From: Strigamia acuminata
Lineage: Eukaryota > Arthropoda > Chilopoda > Geophilomorpha > Linotaeniidae
DNA length: 64,000 nucleotides
NCBI GenBank assembly: GCA_949358305.1
Contig: OX442323.1
Span: 5,704,001 to 5,768,000, forward strand
Direction: 5' to 3'
Shown: one piece after another, positions 1 to 9,915 of the stretch
Layout of the letters: each line of letters starts with the position of its first letter
Numbering within the stretch: the first letter of the stretch is position 1
Position numbers and translations under genes: made by a program
Notes under the pieces: model-generated
What the model saw: only the letters and a program-made list of their open reading frames with translations
What the model was told of the DNA's origin: nothing
Databases searched by the model: none

Positions 1-2820
1 TGCAGATAGTTGTAGAGAACACAAGTTTGAACGGGATAAACAAAAATGTATGTCTTTACTCTTGAGAATACAATATTTATTTGCAATAATGAAAACGTTT
101 GCACCCAACGTGCTATCAACGTTATACAAACATAAATAATGTTGCTAAGTTACGATTCGTAATGGTTTATATTATTAACTCTCACAAATTCCGCGAAATA
201 CTTAAGTAAAAAGCAATAAAATATATTTTTGAACTCATGTGGGAAATTTTAAACCTACTTGCATTGATGCTCGTTCTTTAATGCTTTTCGTTTCGGCCGA
301 TAAGGAAGAGAATGAGAGAGGAAACAACAAACAAACCGACTAATTGCAATCAACAAATTATAAAAATAAAAGAAGTGCGTATATATAAATAACGGAGAGA
401 AAAAATGCGAGCAGAGGGAAATGAGCAAATAGTCTAAACTAACATAATTTCCACGTTTCAAAAAAGAAAAAAAAATATATATATATAAATAAAAGAAGTA
501 AATTAATTCATGAGAAAATTTTTTTTTTTAATTTTTTAATTTTTTTTATTCTTTGAAGCAAGTTTTAAATTCTTCATTAGCTCTGACTTTAGCATGGCTG
601 CTGCACCAACTACTCCAAATTAGCAGCAAAGAAAAAGATTTATTTTATACTAACCAAGAAGATTAAGCTTCAAATTGCATTTGATCAAATTAAAAACGAA
701 CACATCATATTTAATTCAGTTTCAAAACAAAAAAACCAACGAAAATTAGAAAAATAATAATTTTTTGCACGTAATTGCAATAAAACACTCGTGCAAACAT
801 AATCCACAGTTTAATTTATTTCCTTCATATGAAGAGCACTAATATCATTACGATGCATATTTTGTATTCCCAATAAGTCAAACCAAATGAAATTAAATTT
901 CCAAAAAAAAAAAAAAAAAAAAAAACCCGACCATAAATAACCGCAATACTTGTCATACAGGCAAAGTCAAGCGATTGTTTTTCAACTCATGAGGGAACGT
1001 TAATTTTTCATTTGAGACTTGAGAAGCCAAGTAGGTCCTTTTGCTCACGTGCAATTTAGCTTTTCACTCCCCCGTGCTCCCCCCCACCTGATTAGCGTTT
1101 CCTGTTTTTCACTTGTAATTAAAAGTTGAGCAACTACTGCCTGGCGCACACCGTCGCCAAGGTGGAAACAAGAGGGAAAACGATGCCAGTTAAATTAAAA
1201 CCGCATTAAAAAATACAAAATACAAAAAAAATCGCTTTGACCGAAAAAACACGTGCAATTTGCCAGCAAAATTCAATCCAAATATTCCGACATCAATCGA
1301 CGCAAAACCTTGGCCATAATTTATTAAATCGAGAGTTTGCTGCGCAAAACTAACCTCTCAATCACTCTGACAATTCGCGTTAAATATTCATGGCTGTGAA
1401 AAGCCTCGACTTTTTCTTCCCCCCTTTTCACTGATCCAGCAGTAAGTTTTTCTGATTTTTCGCAAAGACGCATCAATCCCTAGTGGGAGACGAGCACATT
1501 AGCAGTAAAGCAACATTGGCGGAACAGCGACTAGAATCGGGTAAATACACTTCCTTGACCGCAGCACGTAAGGTCAAGACCTGCAATGCAGGAAACATTT
1601 GTCACGATCATCAAACTGATAAAAACTCGGAGTGCAAGAATTTTACCTCGACCCGTTCCGTGTCATTCCTTCACTTTTACGTGCAATCAGAGAAAAAATA
1701 AAAAATAAATAAAAAACAACTTCTGTATCTAATTCCCGATGATTCATGGGAGAAAAACAAAATAAGTGCGCCAAATACATTCATGCAACAGTGCATACAT
1801 CACGAGATAGTTGAAAGTAGAAGGGAAAAATAAATAAATAAATAAAAATAAACTGCCAAGGGTTTTAGCTGCAAAAATGACAGCATTAAGCTGAAATTTA
1901 CGAATGGCTTTCTGTCGTTTGCCCATTTTACCAGATTTATGAATGCCATAAAGTGATAAAGAAAGATGCTCGCGACATTTCTCCATCTCTGCTACAATTT
2001 CTGCCAACATCCAACCGGTCCGCATTCATAACAAGCAACCACTGCAGTTAATTGCCTCAAATTTTGCCCACCTCGACCTCTGACGCGAGAAAAACGAGAT
2101 ATAAAAAGATAAGATAAAATTTTTATTTTTTTTAAATTGTATTTATTAATTTTTTTTAAAAAAATGTTGCTTTCGCCCATTTTCGCAACCTGTTTATCAT
2201 CAACAACACACCTGTGTGTAGACAAGACGCGGACTTAAAGAGGGAATTAATTACACAACATGTACTGTTGAATACCGTTAATGGCATTAGTTCACAAAGA
2301 GAAACGATCATTCAAAGTGATGATGCCGAGAGTGTAAATTAAGCACGTTGCAAGGCGTCAAATGACTCCACTAACTCCGGACACATTTATCTTTAGAGGA
2401 CACACACACCGCATCGCATAGCTGAGCTGAGCTTTCCTAGTGAAAACTTGGCTAGCCATGAGCAAACTGATACCGCCTCGTTTCACTCTGTATTCAACAA
2501 CTTTTAAATACGATGATGGTCACCTCGTGCACTTGTGTCTTGTTACGACTACGATCGTTACCAGCAAATTCCACTACAGCTCGTTGATAACGAATCGACT
2601 TTTGACGCAACTAAACGCGCAAACGACTGCAAAAGGAACCTTATCTTCACGCTTTACTAATCGCCAACCCAGCTGTCATAATATAATGACACCGTTTTGC
2701 ATTTAAACAACACTTTTCCTTTTCTACACCTTGACGAAAAGGAGTGTGCAGATTCATCAGTGCGATACATGTGCATGCACCACCACTTAAAGCCTACATA
2801 CACATTCGCTGATAAACAAC
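1..2820. other. AT-rich DNA, no gene seen
   Basis: No recognisable exon, RNA gene or mobile element was found here. Short open frames on both strands have no family resemblance. The only distinct structures are a run of 23 A at 903-925 and other A/T homopolymers. A C-rich patch lies near 1070-1090. Confidence 0.5.
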
Positions 2821-2827
2821 AAGCTCT

Positions 2828-3240
2828 AGCTAGTTTAGCAATGCTACAGCAAAGGTAAACGCTAGTTTAGCGAGGCTACAGAGAAGAGACAGTTGGGCAA
2901 TGTGAGTTAATTCCTGGCATGGAGTTGGATGTCTGAAACTCCACCTGGCGGCTGGCTAGTAAAACTCTTAAGCTTTGTATTGTGCACCCAAAGTGATCAG
3001 CTTTTGGACGGTGAAATAAATTGAAAAAAATAAAAATTATCATTAAAAAATGTAAAATATAAGCACATGGTTATTTCTTTTTCAAAAAATATTCCATAAA
3101 GCCATAAAAAACTGCTTTTATTCACATTTTTTTTCTCTACTCTATACTGTGGGTAAAGTTACTTTAGCAAAGGTAAAGCTTGTATAGCGAAGCTACAGCT
3201 AGTTTAGAGAAGCTACAGCTAGCATAATTCAATTGTTAGA
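2828..3240. repeat. Cluster of short related repeats (GCTAGTTTAG...GCTACAG)
   Basis: A motif of about 22-25 bases of the form GCTAGTTTAGCGAGGCTACA occurs at about 2830, 2862, 3182 and 3205, in two pairs about 300 bases apart. Each pair is accompanied by AGCAAAGGTAAA. The arrangement resembles subterminal repeats of a decayed DNA transposon, but no terminal inverted repeat or target duplication could be assigned. Confidence 0.4.
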
Positions 3241-3305
3241 GTGTAATGCAATTCTGTCATGTGATCGTGGCACCATCCATGGCCGAAAAGACACAAATGA
3301 CGCCA

Positions 3306-3380
3306 TTTTGCGGGAAAATGGCGGAGACATTGTTCTTTGATGACGATTAATATCGTTGTCGCCGCCATTTGCCCGCAAAA
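3306..3380. repeat. 75-bp GC-rich imperfect inverted repeat (hairpin)
   Basis: The left arm at 3306-3329 and the reverse complement of the right arm at 3357-3380 agree at 22 of 24 positions. The loop is 27 bases and itself contains a small inner inverted repeat (ACGAT/ATCGT). The arms are GC-rich in AT-rich surroundings. A folded transcript would have the size of a small pre-miRNA, but a remnant of an inverted-repeat transposon is equally possible. No known miRNA sequence was recognised in the arms. Confidence 0.5.
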
Positions 3381-5050
3381 AGTTTAAACATTGCAACGCC
3401 GGATGGCGCTTACTTCATTTTTATGCGAGACAATTTAGATTGAAAAAATGGCTGATGGAAAGTCCTGTAGTTAATTGTCCTAAGTTTAACTAAGTTAAAA
3501 ATTGGTTAACTTTAAAAAATCAGTGATTTGACTTAGCTAAACTAACGGAATTTGTGTACAATCAGGCTCCAACACTGCACAGTATAAATAATGCGAACAT
3601 TTAAAACAGATTCAAGGAATTGGATCTCGAATTGAGACTGTGGCAAATTGCAAACTTTCAATCTCAAATCGTAAAATCTGACACCCATTTTGTAATAGAA
3701 AAGAGCCAAGAGCGCAATTTCATTCCACAACAACCCAATTGAAATTCGAACTCACCACAAACTTTACCTTATCCTCCAATTAAGCTTCCAAGTAAGCTTA
3801 GCGCACAATCACACCCAACACCGAATAAATTGTTATTGGTCCGCTTTAAACTGCTATCACCCGACTAGAAATTGATGCAAACGATACCATTAAGGCCAAC
3901 ACACCGTACTCTATCACTCATTCATTTAAAAAAATTAAAAAAAAAAAAATCTCATAAATCAAAAATTCCTCGTTTACGAAAAGAAAAAAAATTTATTTTT
4001 TTCTCCTCCTTATTTTCTCATATTCGGATGAAACACCACTATCAAATTAAGGCCGCGTCGTGAAAACTGACACTCATATTCCCTCCCTTCGTCTCTAACG
4101 GATTACACTTTTGCTCTTATTTAAAATATTTTTCATTTCACCCAGCTGGCGTCGGACAAAAGCTGTCTTCTGGTCACTTGCCCTTCTTTCCTTCAGATAC
4201 TGTCGTATTAAATGACAAGCGCTACAAAACAAGAGCAACGACACGTTTCATTTTCAATTTTTCCTCGCCCTCGCCACCCCCTGCCTCACTCTTTTATTAA
4301 ACTTTCTCTTTCCGTGCTCGCTTTCTTCAATTTCCAATAACAACACCTTAATTCGGATTTTTAGTCACGACCATTTGCGCGCTGGACAAGTGGAGAATGA
4401 AAATCAGAAATCCCATGCAGCGACATAAACCCGTGTAGGTTAAATCACTTGTGTAATAGGCGGCACTTATCAACGTCTGATGAAGTGTCTCCCTTTCTCA
4501 GTTTCCATTCGACACATGGAGAATTCAGTGCACCACGTTCGAAAAGGCCAGACACATGTCACGAGACCACTAATCGTGCGCCGACCAGATCGCCGAAGAA
4601 TAGTAAAGGCTCGACTGTTTCATATTCCAGTCACGAGGTGATAACATGAGGGTAATTAGGCTGACAATACGTTTGTGCTCGGTCAAATTTGAATGCGAGC
4701 CTCCTGGTGGCCTGTTCTGCGGCTCGTGCCAATAATCCGCAACAACTTGTACTTGCTCAATGCCCAACTCAAATCCCACTGGACAAATCACTTTCGTGTT
4801 TCTTCACAAATTTAAGAGCTGGTTTAATCAAGTAAAATTGAATATTTTGCTAAGTTATGACGCAAAATATGAATTATATAAAGAGGCAATAAATGTTGTT
4901 AACTATAGGCTTGTCCAATTTAATAAATAAAAACTAGTCCTTTCAAGAAAAAATACCAGGGGGAGGGCTTGACCCTTACCCCTGATCTAGCCCGAGACCT
5001 GATCCCCAGTCCAATTTTACTAGCCAAGCTCTTTGCACGCGTTTTTCGCG
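3381..5050. other. AT-rich DNA, no gene seen
   Basis: No exon or RNA gene was recognised. The segment near 4380-4790 is less AT-rich than its surroundings and has short open frames on both strands, without any protein-family signature. A GC-rich block at 4965-5030 is unexplained. Confidence 0.4.
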
Positions 5051-5188
5051 TTCAAATACTAAAATATTTGTGTTTTACTTCAATTTTAAACCAAAAATGA
5101 CATCATTTCCTGTTCAAACCCACGTTAAAACTTAAAATACACTTAAACTAAAATTTTTATTTTTATTTTTGAATGTTGCCTGTGCAAA
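5051..5188 (+). repeat. Dispersed repeat, copy 1 (partner at 28992-29127)
   Basis: About 135 bases starting at TTCAAATACTAAAATATTTG align in direct orientation with 28992-29127, with only scattered differences. Both ends carry an imperfect inverted sequence (TTCAAA...TTTTTGAAT), so it is probably a short MITE or the remnant of one. No coding capacity is seen. Confidence 0.6.
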
Positions 5189-6784
5189 TTTCATGTTTAC
5201 CAGAAAACTAATGTCACGTAAAGAAATTCAATTTATTTTAACTAATCTGGTAAACTTTGACCGTGTAAACTTAGTTCGAGTTTATAACCAATTCCTTTAA
5301 TTACGTCATTAGATGGAATTATCATCCAACTTCACGACAGGTCCGTCAACTTTTAATGTTAAAGTTCTGCTGCTTAAAATCTAAAATTACATAACTTTGC
5401 ACCTACAAAATAAATTTAATTTTTAAAGGTTTTAAAAATTTAAAGATTTACAAAATTCACCAAATCAGCATTTAATTAGACATAAATATTTCAATCATTA
5501 GAAAATTCACATTTCTAAAACCGAATCCTATTTTTTCAGTTTGTTTGTTTTTGTTTTTGTTGGTTTTTCCAAAAAAATAACATCAACAAACCCTCGAAAT
5601 GTTTTCACTTGACAGTTCGCCATTCTCGTTGACCTCAAGTGTCATCTCCCAATCACCATCACCGATCTCTGTTGCTACCTGAAAACTGCATCAGTGGTGC
5701 GAATGTCCACAAATCACCTCTCCCCCTTCCACTATGTGCACACAAGCGTGATAAGCTTCTTTGCAAATCTCTCTGCTGAAAACTTTAACCCTTCTAACGC
5801 AGAAAAGCACTAAACACAAAAGACATGATATACAGCTAAAGCGAAGACAATCCTCGCATGATGCGCACAAACAAAAAAACGCTTTTCTTCCTTTACTTTC
5901 GCAACCTGAAAGTCCGTCTAAAGAGGCTGAAAAGATATTAAAAGCTTCGTTGTTGCGCATTCCTCCGCTCTATAAAGTCTATGAAAATAAAACAAACATT
6001 TCCCCCAATAAAACCTATTATTTATATTTTTTTTTTACCCTTATCAAAACCCCAGATCATTTATGTTCCCAATTATTTTCCACATATCTCTATACATCCC
6101 TTGCTTTACGACCTTAATTTTCGCAATTACCAAGTTATAAAATTATTAATAGTATGAAACACGCTTTATCGTTTCAAGATTTCTGTTTTTACATTTTTTT
6201 TCCTTTTTGTATAATTTTTATTTTCAATTTTTATTTTTTAAATTGACTCGCTTCAATTCCCCCTTCATTTCCTTGCCAATAACACGTGGCATCGGCAAAT
6301 GGATGACACTATGCATTTCCAAGAGAAACCATGCAGTGGAAAGAGCTGACAGACAGAAGAAAGGGTGGATAGCACCATTTCAATGAAACATCCATCAATA
6401 ACCCCTTTTGCCCAAACTTTGGACCAATTGACGGGCAAAGCTCTAGCGTGCAAGGATCACCATTGCAATGACAAGAAAGAGAGGACAATAGCATAGGGAT
6501 TTTAGCCTACTTTTACATTCGTCCCGCTGTGCCTCGAATGGCAACTCGCTGCTTAAACAAGTAATAGGTAATTTTCATGCAGAGCCACGCCTGAGCCCGT
6601 CTGTGATTACACTCGCATCAGCTCCTGTGCTGCGCCTCGTCTCAGGTGTTAGAAATGCAAGCGAGACAACCAAACTCTAGTGGACATCAATTACTATCAT
6701 TATCATTATTATTATTATTATTGTTATTATGAGCACAAATTACCCCCTGTAATCCTACATCCCCTGCAATTAAATTAGTCTTAT
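5189..6784. other. AT-rich DNA, no gene seen
   Basis: No exon or RNA gene was recognised. An (ATT)n-type microsatellite lies at about 6698-6730. Open frames of up to 118 codons at 5691-6117 lie on both strands over the same bases and have no recognisable domain. Confidence 0.45.
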
Positions 6785-6786
6785 TA

Positions 6787-7529
6787 CAGTAGAACGGCGA
6801 TTATCGAATCATCGGCGGTTAAGCGAACGACCGGTTATCCAAACAACGGCGATCTTAGATGCGCCGAGCGTCGACACACTTGTCCAATTTTATTTTGTTT
6901 AGACTTGTTTTCCGATCCTACTTGTAGTTTCTCTAGTCGTATACTGTACAGTAGAGCCTAGATTATCCGAACTAATTGGGAAAATTCGATCCCAAGACAA
7001 TAATTGATATACCCTACATTCTTCATTTCGAATTCACTTTTTAAAGCGTTTTTAAGCTTAAAGGCGCGTTTACAATGTCGCGGAATTTTGCACGCAAAGT
7101 GGTCGCATGCGAAATTCAACACGCGAAATAGCTTTTGTCTGTTCGAAATGAAGTGAAGTGGGCAGAGCTAATGCTATCTCGATTCCAGCGAAATTTTGTG
7201 AGATTTGGCTAGAAAACAGAAAATGGATGATGATGTTGAGTTAGCGATGATTGTAATAATGACTGCCATTTTGTTTAGATGTGGTTAGGTGATGACGTCA
7301 TGTCCCCGCTCGCTTCTCATTGGCCTATGCAAGCGAAATGCTGGAAAAGTTGACTTGAAGTCAACTGGGAAATTTTGTGTGCGAATGGGTGCGAAGCAAA
7401 ATTTCATGAGCGGTCGCTTCATTTCGAACCACACTTCGCGACATTGTAAACAAGCCTTAAGAAGCGATTTTTCGTTAATTGACGCGATGATGAGATCGAC
7501 GACATAAATTCCGATAATCGTATGCTCTG
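6787..7529. mobile_element. Cluster of pogo/Tigger-like MITE ends with a nested MITE
   Basis: CAGTAGAACGGCGATTATCG begins at 6787 after a TA dinucleotide. A second end, CAGTAGAGCCTAGATTATCC, begins at 6949 just after ACTG-TA. An inverted, diverged end (reading CAGAGCATACGATTATCG on the minus strand) closes the block at 7529. CAGT...ACTG ends flanked by TA are typical of pogo/Tigger members of the Tc1/mariner superfamily. The most likely reading is one unit at 6787-6946 abutting a second at 6949-7529. The second is interrupted by the MITE at 7062-7457. No transposase is present. Confidence 0.5.
7062..7457. mobile_element. Harbinger-like MITE with TAA target duplication
   Basis: The left end AGGCGCGTTTACAATGTCGC and the inverted right end (AGGCTTGTTTACAATGTCGC on the minus strand) match at 17 of 20 bases. 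They are flanked by a direct TAA at 7059-7061 and 7458-7460. A 3-bp TWA duplication is characteristic of PIF/Harbinger elements. At 396 bases and without a transposase it is a non-autonomous MITE. It is nested inside the pogo-like unit at 6949-7529. Confidence 0.6.
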
Positions 7530-7681
7530 TTCCGGTTCGTTTGTAATAGACTCACGAGTCTGAAGTCAATGGTTTGAATCCGAACTTTCGAAGTTTTTGG
7601 TCCAATTTAATGTCCCATTGTCGACTGGATTGTTTTAATCGGAGTCACAACATAGTTGTTTTCAATACCCGTACTCTCGTC

Positions 7682-7813
7682 ATACGATTCTGGTTCCTCC
7701 ATATAGATTTCTTCGTCGAGTTCTCCGTTCAAATAGGCGATGATTACATCCATTTGGTGGACGATTAGATTGTTCTCGACGGCGAGTGCCACTATCATCC
7801 GTATTGAGTTTGG
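7682..7813 (-). pseudogene. Fossil fragment of Ty1/copia reverse transcriptase
   Basis: The minus strand encodes about 44 residues that fit the reverse transcriptase of Ty1/copia retrotransposons, including LAVENNLIVHQMDV followed by AYLNGELDEEIYMEEPE. In this family the Asp of the MDV motif is the first catalytic aspartate of the polymerase palm. Upstream the frame is broken by a stop after a few further matching residues (PNSIR). Downstream, after PESY, the similarity ends although the frame stays open to 7607. No LTR, Gag or integrase is seen nearby, so this is a dead fragment. It is the only reverse transcriptase sequence recognised in the window and is unrelated in position to the copia element at 18 kb. 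Confidence 0.75.
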
Positions 7814-8885
7814 ACGTTTTTATACACTTGTAACATTTTACGGACGTTACGTGATTGTGTGGAAATGGTTGAATAATTCCAACATGGGTCATCAAGAAAA
7901 ACTATTCGGAAATTCATGTTTGGAGAAATTTCCCCAAGAATAATTACATACAAGTTGGATGCTTTAATTATAACTTTAATGATTTTTTAATTGTAGTACT
8001 CCGTTTAAACATCTCCATTTCCTTCTTCAGGTAATGATTTCTAATGAGAATTTTAATATTTCAGCGACCATGTCAAGAGTTTAATCTCTCATTGATATTT
8101 TGAAGAATTTCTTTAATTAACTTTCCATCTGTTGTTAAAATTTAGTCGGCTCTATTGATTTCTTCGTCGTCATCCCAGCGCCCATATCCACTTAAATGTT
8201 GATTTAAGTCATGTTTAAACACAAAACAACAAGAAAAAGAAAAAAACGTTTTCAAACATCCTAATTAAGCTAAATTTCAAAGTTAGTTTAGATGTTGTGC
8301 ATAAAAATCCTAGTCCTCTTAGATTAATTGCACAAACGGGATTAATCAAAGTCAAGACAGACCGGTCTCCACCACTTTAAACCACAAACAAACCTCCTTG
8401 GAGTTTACATTAATCAAAGCACATACAGAATTAAAAAACAATTTAAAACGGACACATTAATTCACCATGCATCTTCCTTCTAACCAACTTTTAACTCCCT
8501 TTATCCCTCCAAAAAAATAACAAACCTTCAAAACGACATCTGTTGTAGTTCTTTCCCAGCTAATTCTCCACTCACTCACCACCATCCGATTGCGTGGGTG
8601 GTAAATTGTAGAATTCCCGTATAACAAGCGCCACCATATGGTCTCGATAGACAATTAAATTAAATTATTCATCCCCCTTCCTTCGCCCAACCCCATCCCC
8701 AACAAACGGCTAAAAACAAACTCCCCAATTTTTATTTTCAAATAAATTTCCCATCAACTTTAACCAATTACAAGCGAATCTTTTCTCTTTCTAAATGGAC
8801 GAGCAATCAGCAAAACGATCGCAACCAAGATTAGAAAAGAGGCTAAAAGTTTAGTCATGCTCAGTGTCACAATGCGCTCCAACTA
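7814..8885. other. AT-rich DNA, no gene seen
   Basis: No exon, RNA gene or inverted-repeat element could be supported in this stretch. Confidence 0.4.
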
Positions 8886-9241
8886 ACAAGGGGAGAGCAC
8901 CAATAAGCTATCACAGATTGTTGTAATATTAAACAAGAAGGATTGTTATATCATGCTGAATGAGACCCTAAAATAATTTCATTCCATGAACAGCCAACAA
9001 TGCAAACAATGAGCTGAAAGTTGGCACTATTTTGTCTGTGTATACATCAAATCTGAGCAATCAGGCCTAGTGTATGAATACTGTAAACAACAGTTGCTAG
9101 GTAAAAAATAGTTCCAAGATCCAAGTTCAATTTTACCATTTGAGATTCAATGATGTCATTTCCTCTTTTGATATCACATGACATATGACATCAGAACTTT
9201 GTTCAACAACATGACTGTCTTCATGAAGACAATAATAGTTT

Positions 9242-9336
9242 GTAGTGGTGGTTCAGTGGTTAAGGCAATGGACCAGGAATCTTTCCACACAGGTTCAAAT
9301 CCTGTTGGGTGTGAATATATTTACATTTATTTTTTG
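9242..9336 (+). ncRNA. tRNA-Ser-derived Pol III unit, left arm
   Basis: The sequence from 9242 follows the eukaryotic tRNA-Ser layout: A-box region TGGTTCAGTGGTTAAGGCAA, an anticodon-arm-like segment near 9270-9285, and a perfect B box GGTTCAAATCC at 9292-9302. The long variable arm of a true tRNA-Ser is missing and the acceptor stem does not pair, so it is a tRNA-derived SINE head or pseudogene, not a working tRNA. A run of six T at about 9331-9336 would stop Pol III, giving a predicted transcript of about 95 bases. Whether it is transcribed cannot be told from sequence. Confidence 0.65.
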
Positions 9337-9462
9337 TTAAATTTTAGCAGTTATTTTAATGTTTGTAATTTTATATTTGTTTCCAGAAAATTTTAATTTG
9401 GTTAATTTTAATTTTTTAACAAATATAAAATTACAAACATTAAAATAACTGCTAAAATTTAA

Positions 9463-9557
9463 CAAAAAATAAATGTAAAAATTTTCACACCCAACAGGAT
9501 TTGAACCTGTGTGGAAAGATTCCTGGTTCATTGCCTTAACCACTGAACCACCACTAC
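9463..9557 (-). ncRNA. tRNA-Ser-derived Pol III unit, right arm
   Basis: This is the mirror copy of the left-arm unit. The B box reads GGATTTGAACC on the plus strand at 9497-9507. One base in the A-box-proximal segment differs from the left copy (AATGAACC against AATGGACC). On the minus strand it runs toward the palindrome centre and meets a T run after the B box. The same limits apply: it has Pol III promoter boxes but does not fold as a complete tRNA. Confidence 0.65.
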
Positions 9558-9915
9558 AAACTATTATTGTCTTCATGAAGACAGTCATGTTGTTGAACGA
9601 AGTTCTGATGTCATATGTCATGTGATATCAAAAGAGGAAATGACATCATTGAATCTCAAATGGTAAAATTGAACTTGGATCTTGGAACTATTTTTTACCT
9701 AGCAACTGTTGTTTACAGTATTCATACACTAGGCCTGATTGCTCAGATTTGATGTATACACAGACAAAATAGTGCCAACTTTCAGCTCATTGTTTGCATT
9801 GTTGGCTGTTCATGGAATGAAATTATTTTAGGGTCTCATTCAGCATGATATAACAATCCTTCTTGTTTAATATTACAACAATCTGTGATAGCTTATTGGT
9901 GCTCTCCCCTTGTAA

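Larger units (their letters stand above)
8887..9912. mobile_element. 1.03-kb foldback (palindromic) element with tRNA-derived arms
   Basis: Two arms of about 495 bases (8887-9381 and 9418-9912) are inverted copies of each other. I could find only about four or five mismatches, for example near 9201, 9271 and 9317. The unpaired centre is at most 36 bases. The ends read CAAGGGGAGAGCACC and its inverse, and are flanked by a direct TAA (8884-8886 and 9913-9915), which would fit a 3-bp Harbinger-type target duplication. Each arm contains one tRNA-Ser-like Pol III unit, and the two units point toward each other. No protein-coding capacity is apparent: the open frames across the arms are translations of the tRNA-like sequence. 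The alternatives are a recent inverted duplication of a SINE-bearing segment, or an assembly fold-back artefact. The short flanking duplication and the unpaired centre argue mildly against the artefact. Confidence 0.8.

Noticed and set aside
7566-7584. B-box-like GGTTTGAATCC
   Set aside because: No A box at proper distance and no tRNA fold. It is a chance match.
9242-9316. Functional tRNA-Ser gene
   Set aside because: A and B boxes are good, but the acceptor stem does not pair and the long variable arm is absent.
9178-9621. Two mirror-image open frames of 72 and 94 codons
   Set aside because: They are translations of the tRNA-like sequence and its flanks in the palindrome arms, not proteins.
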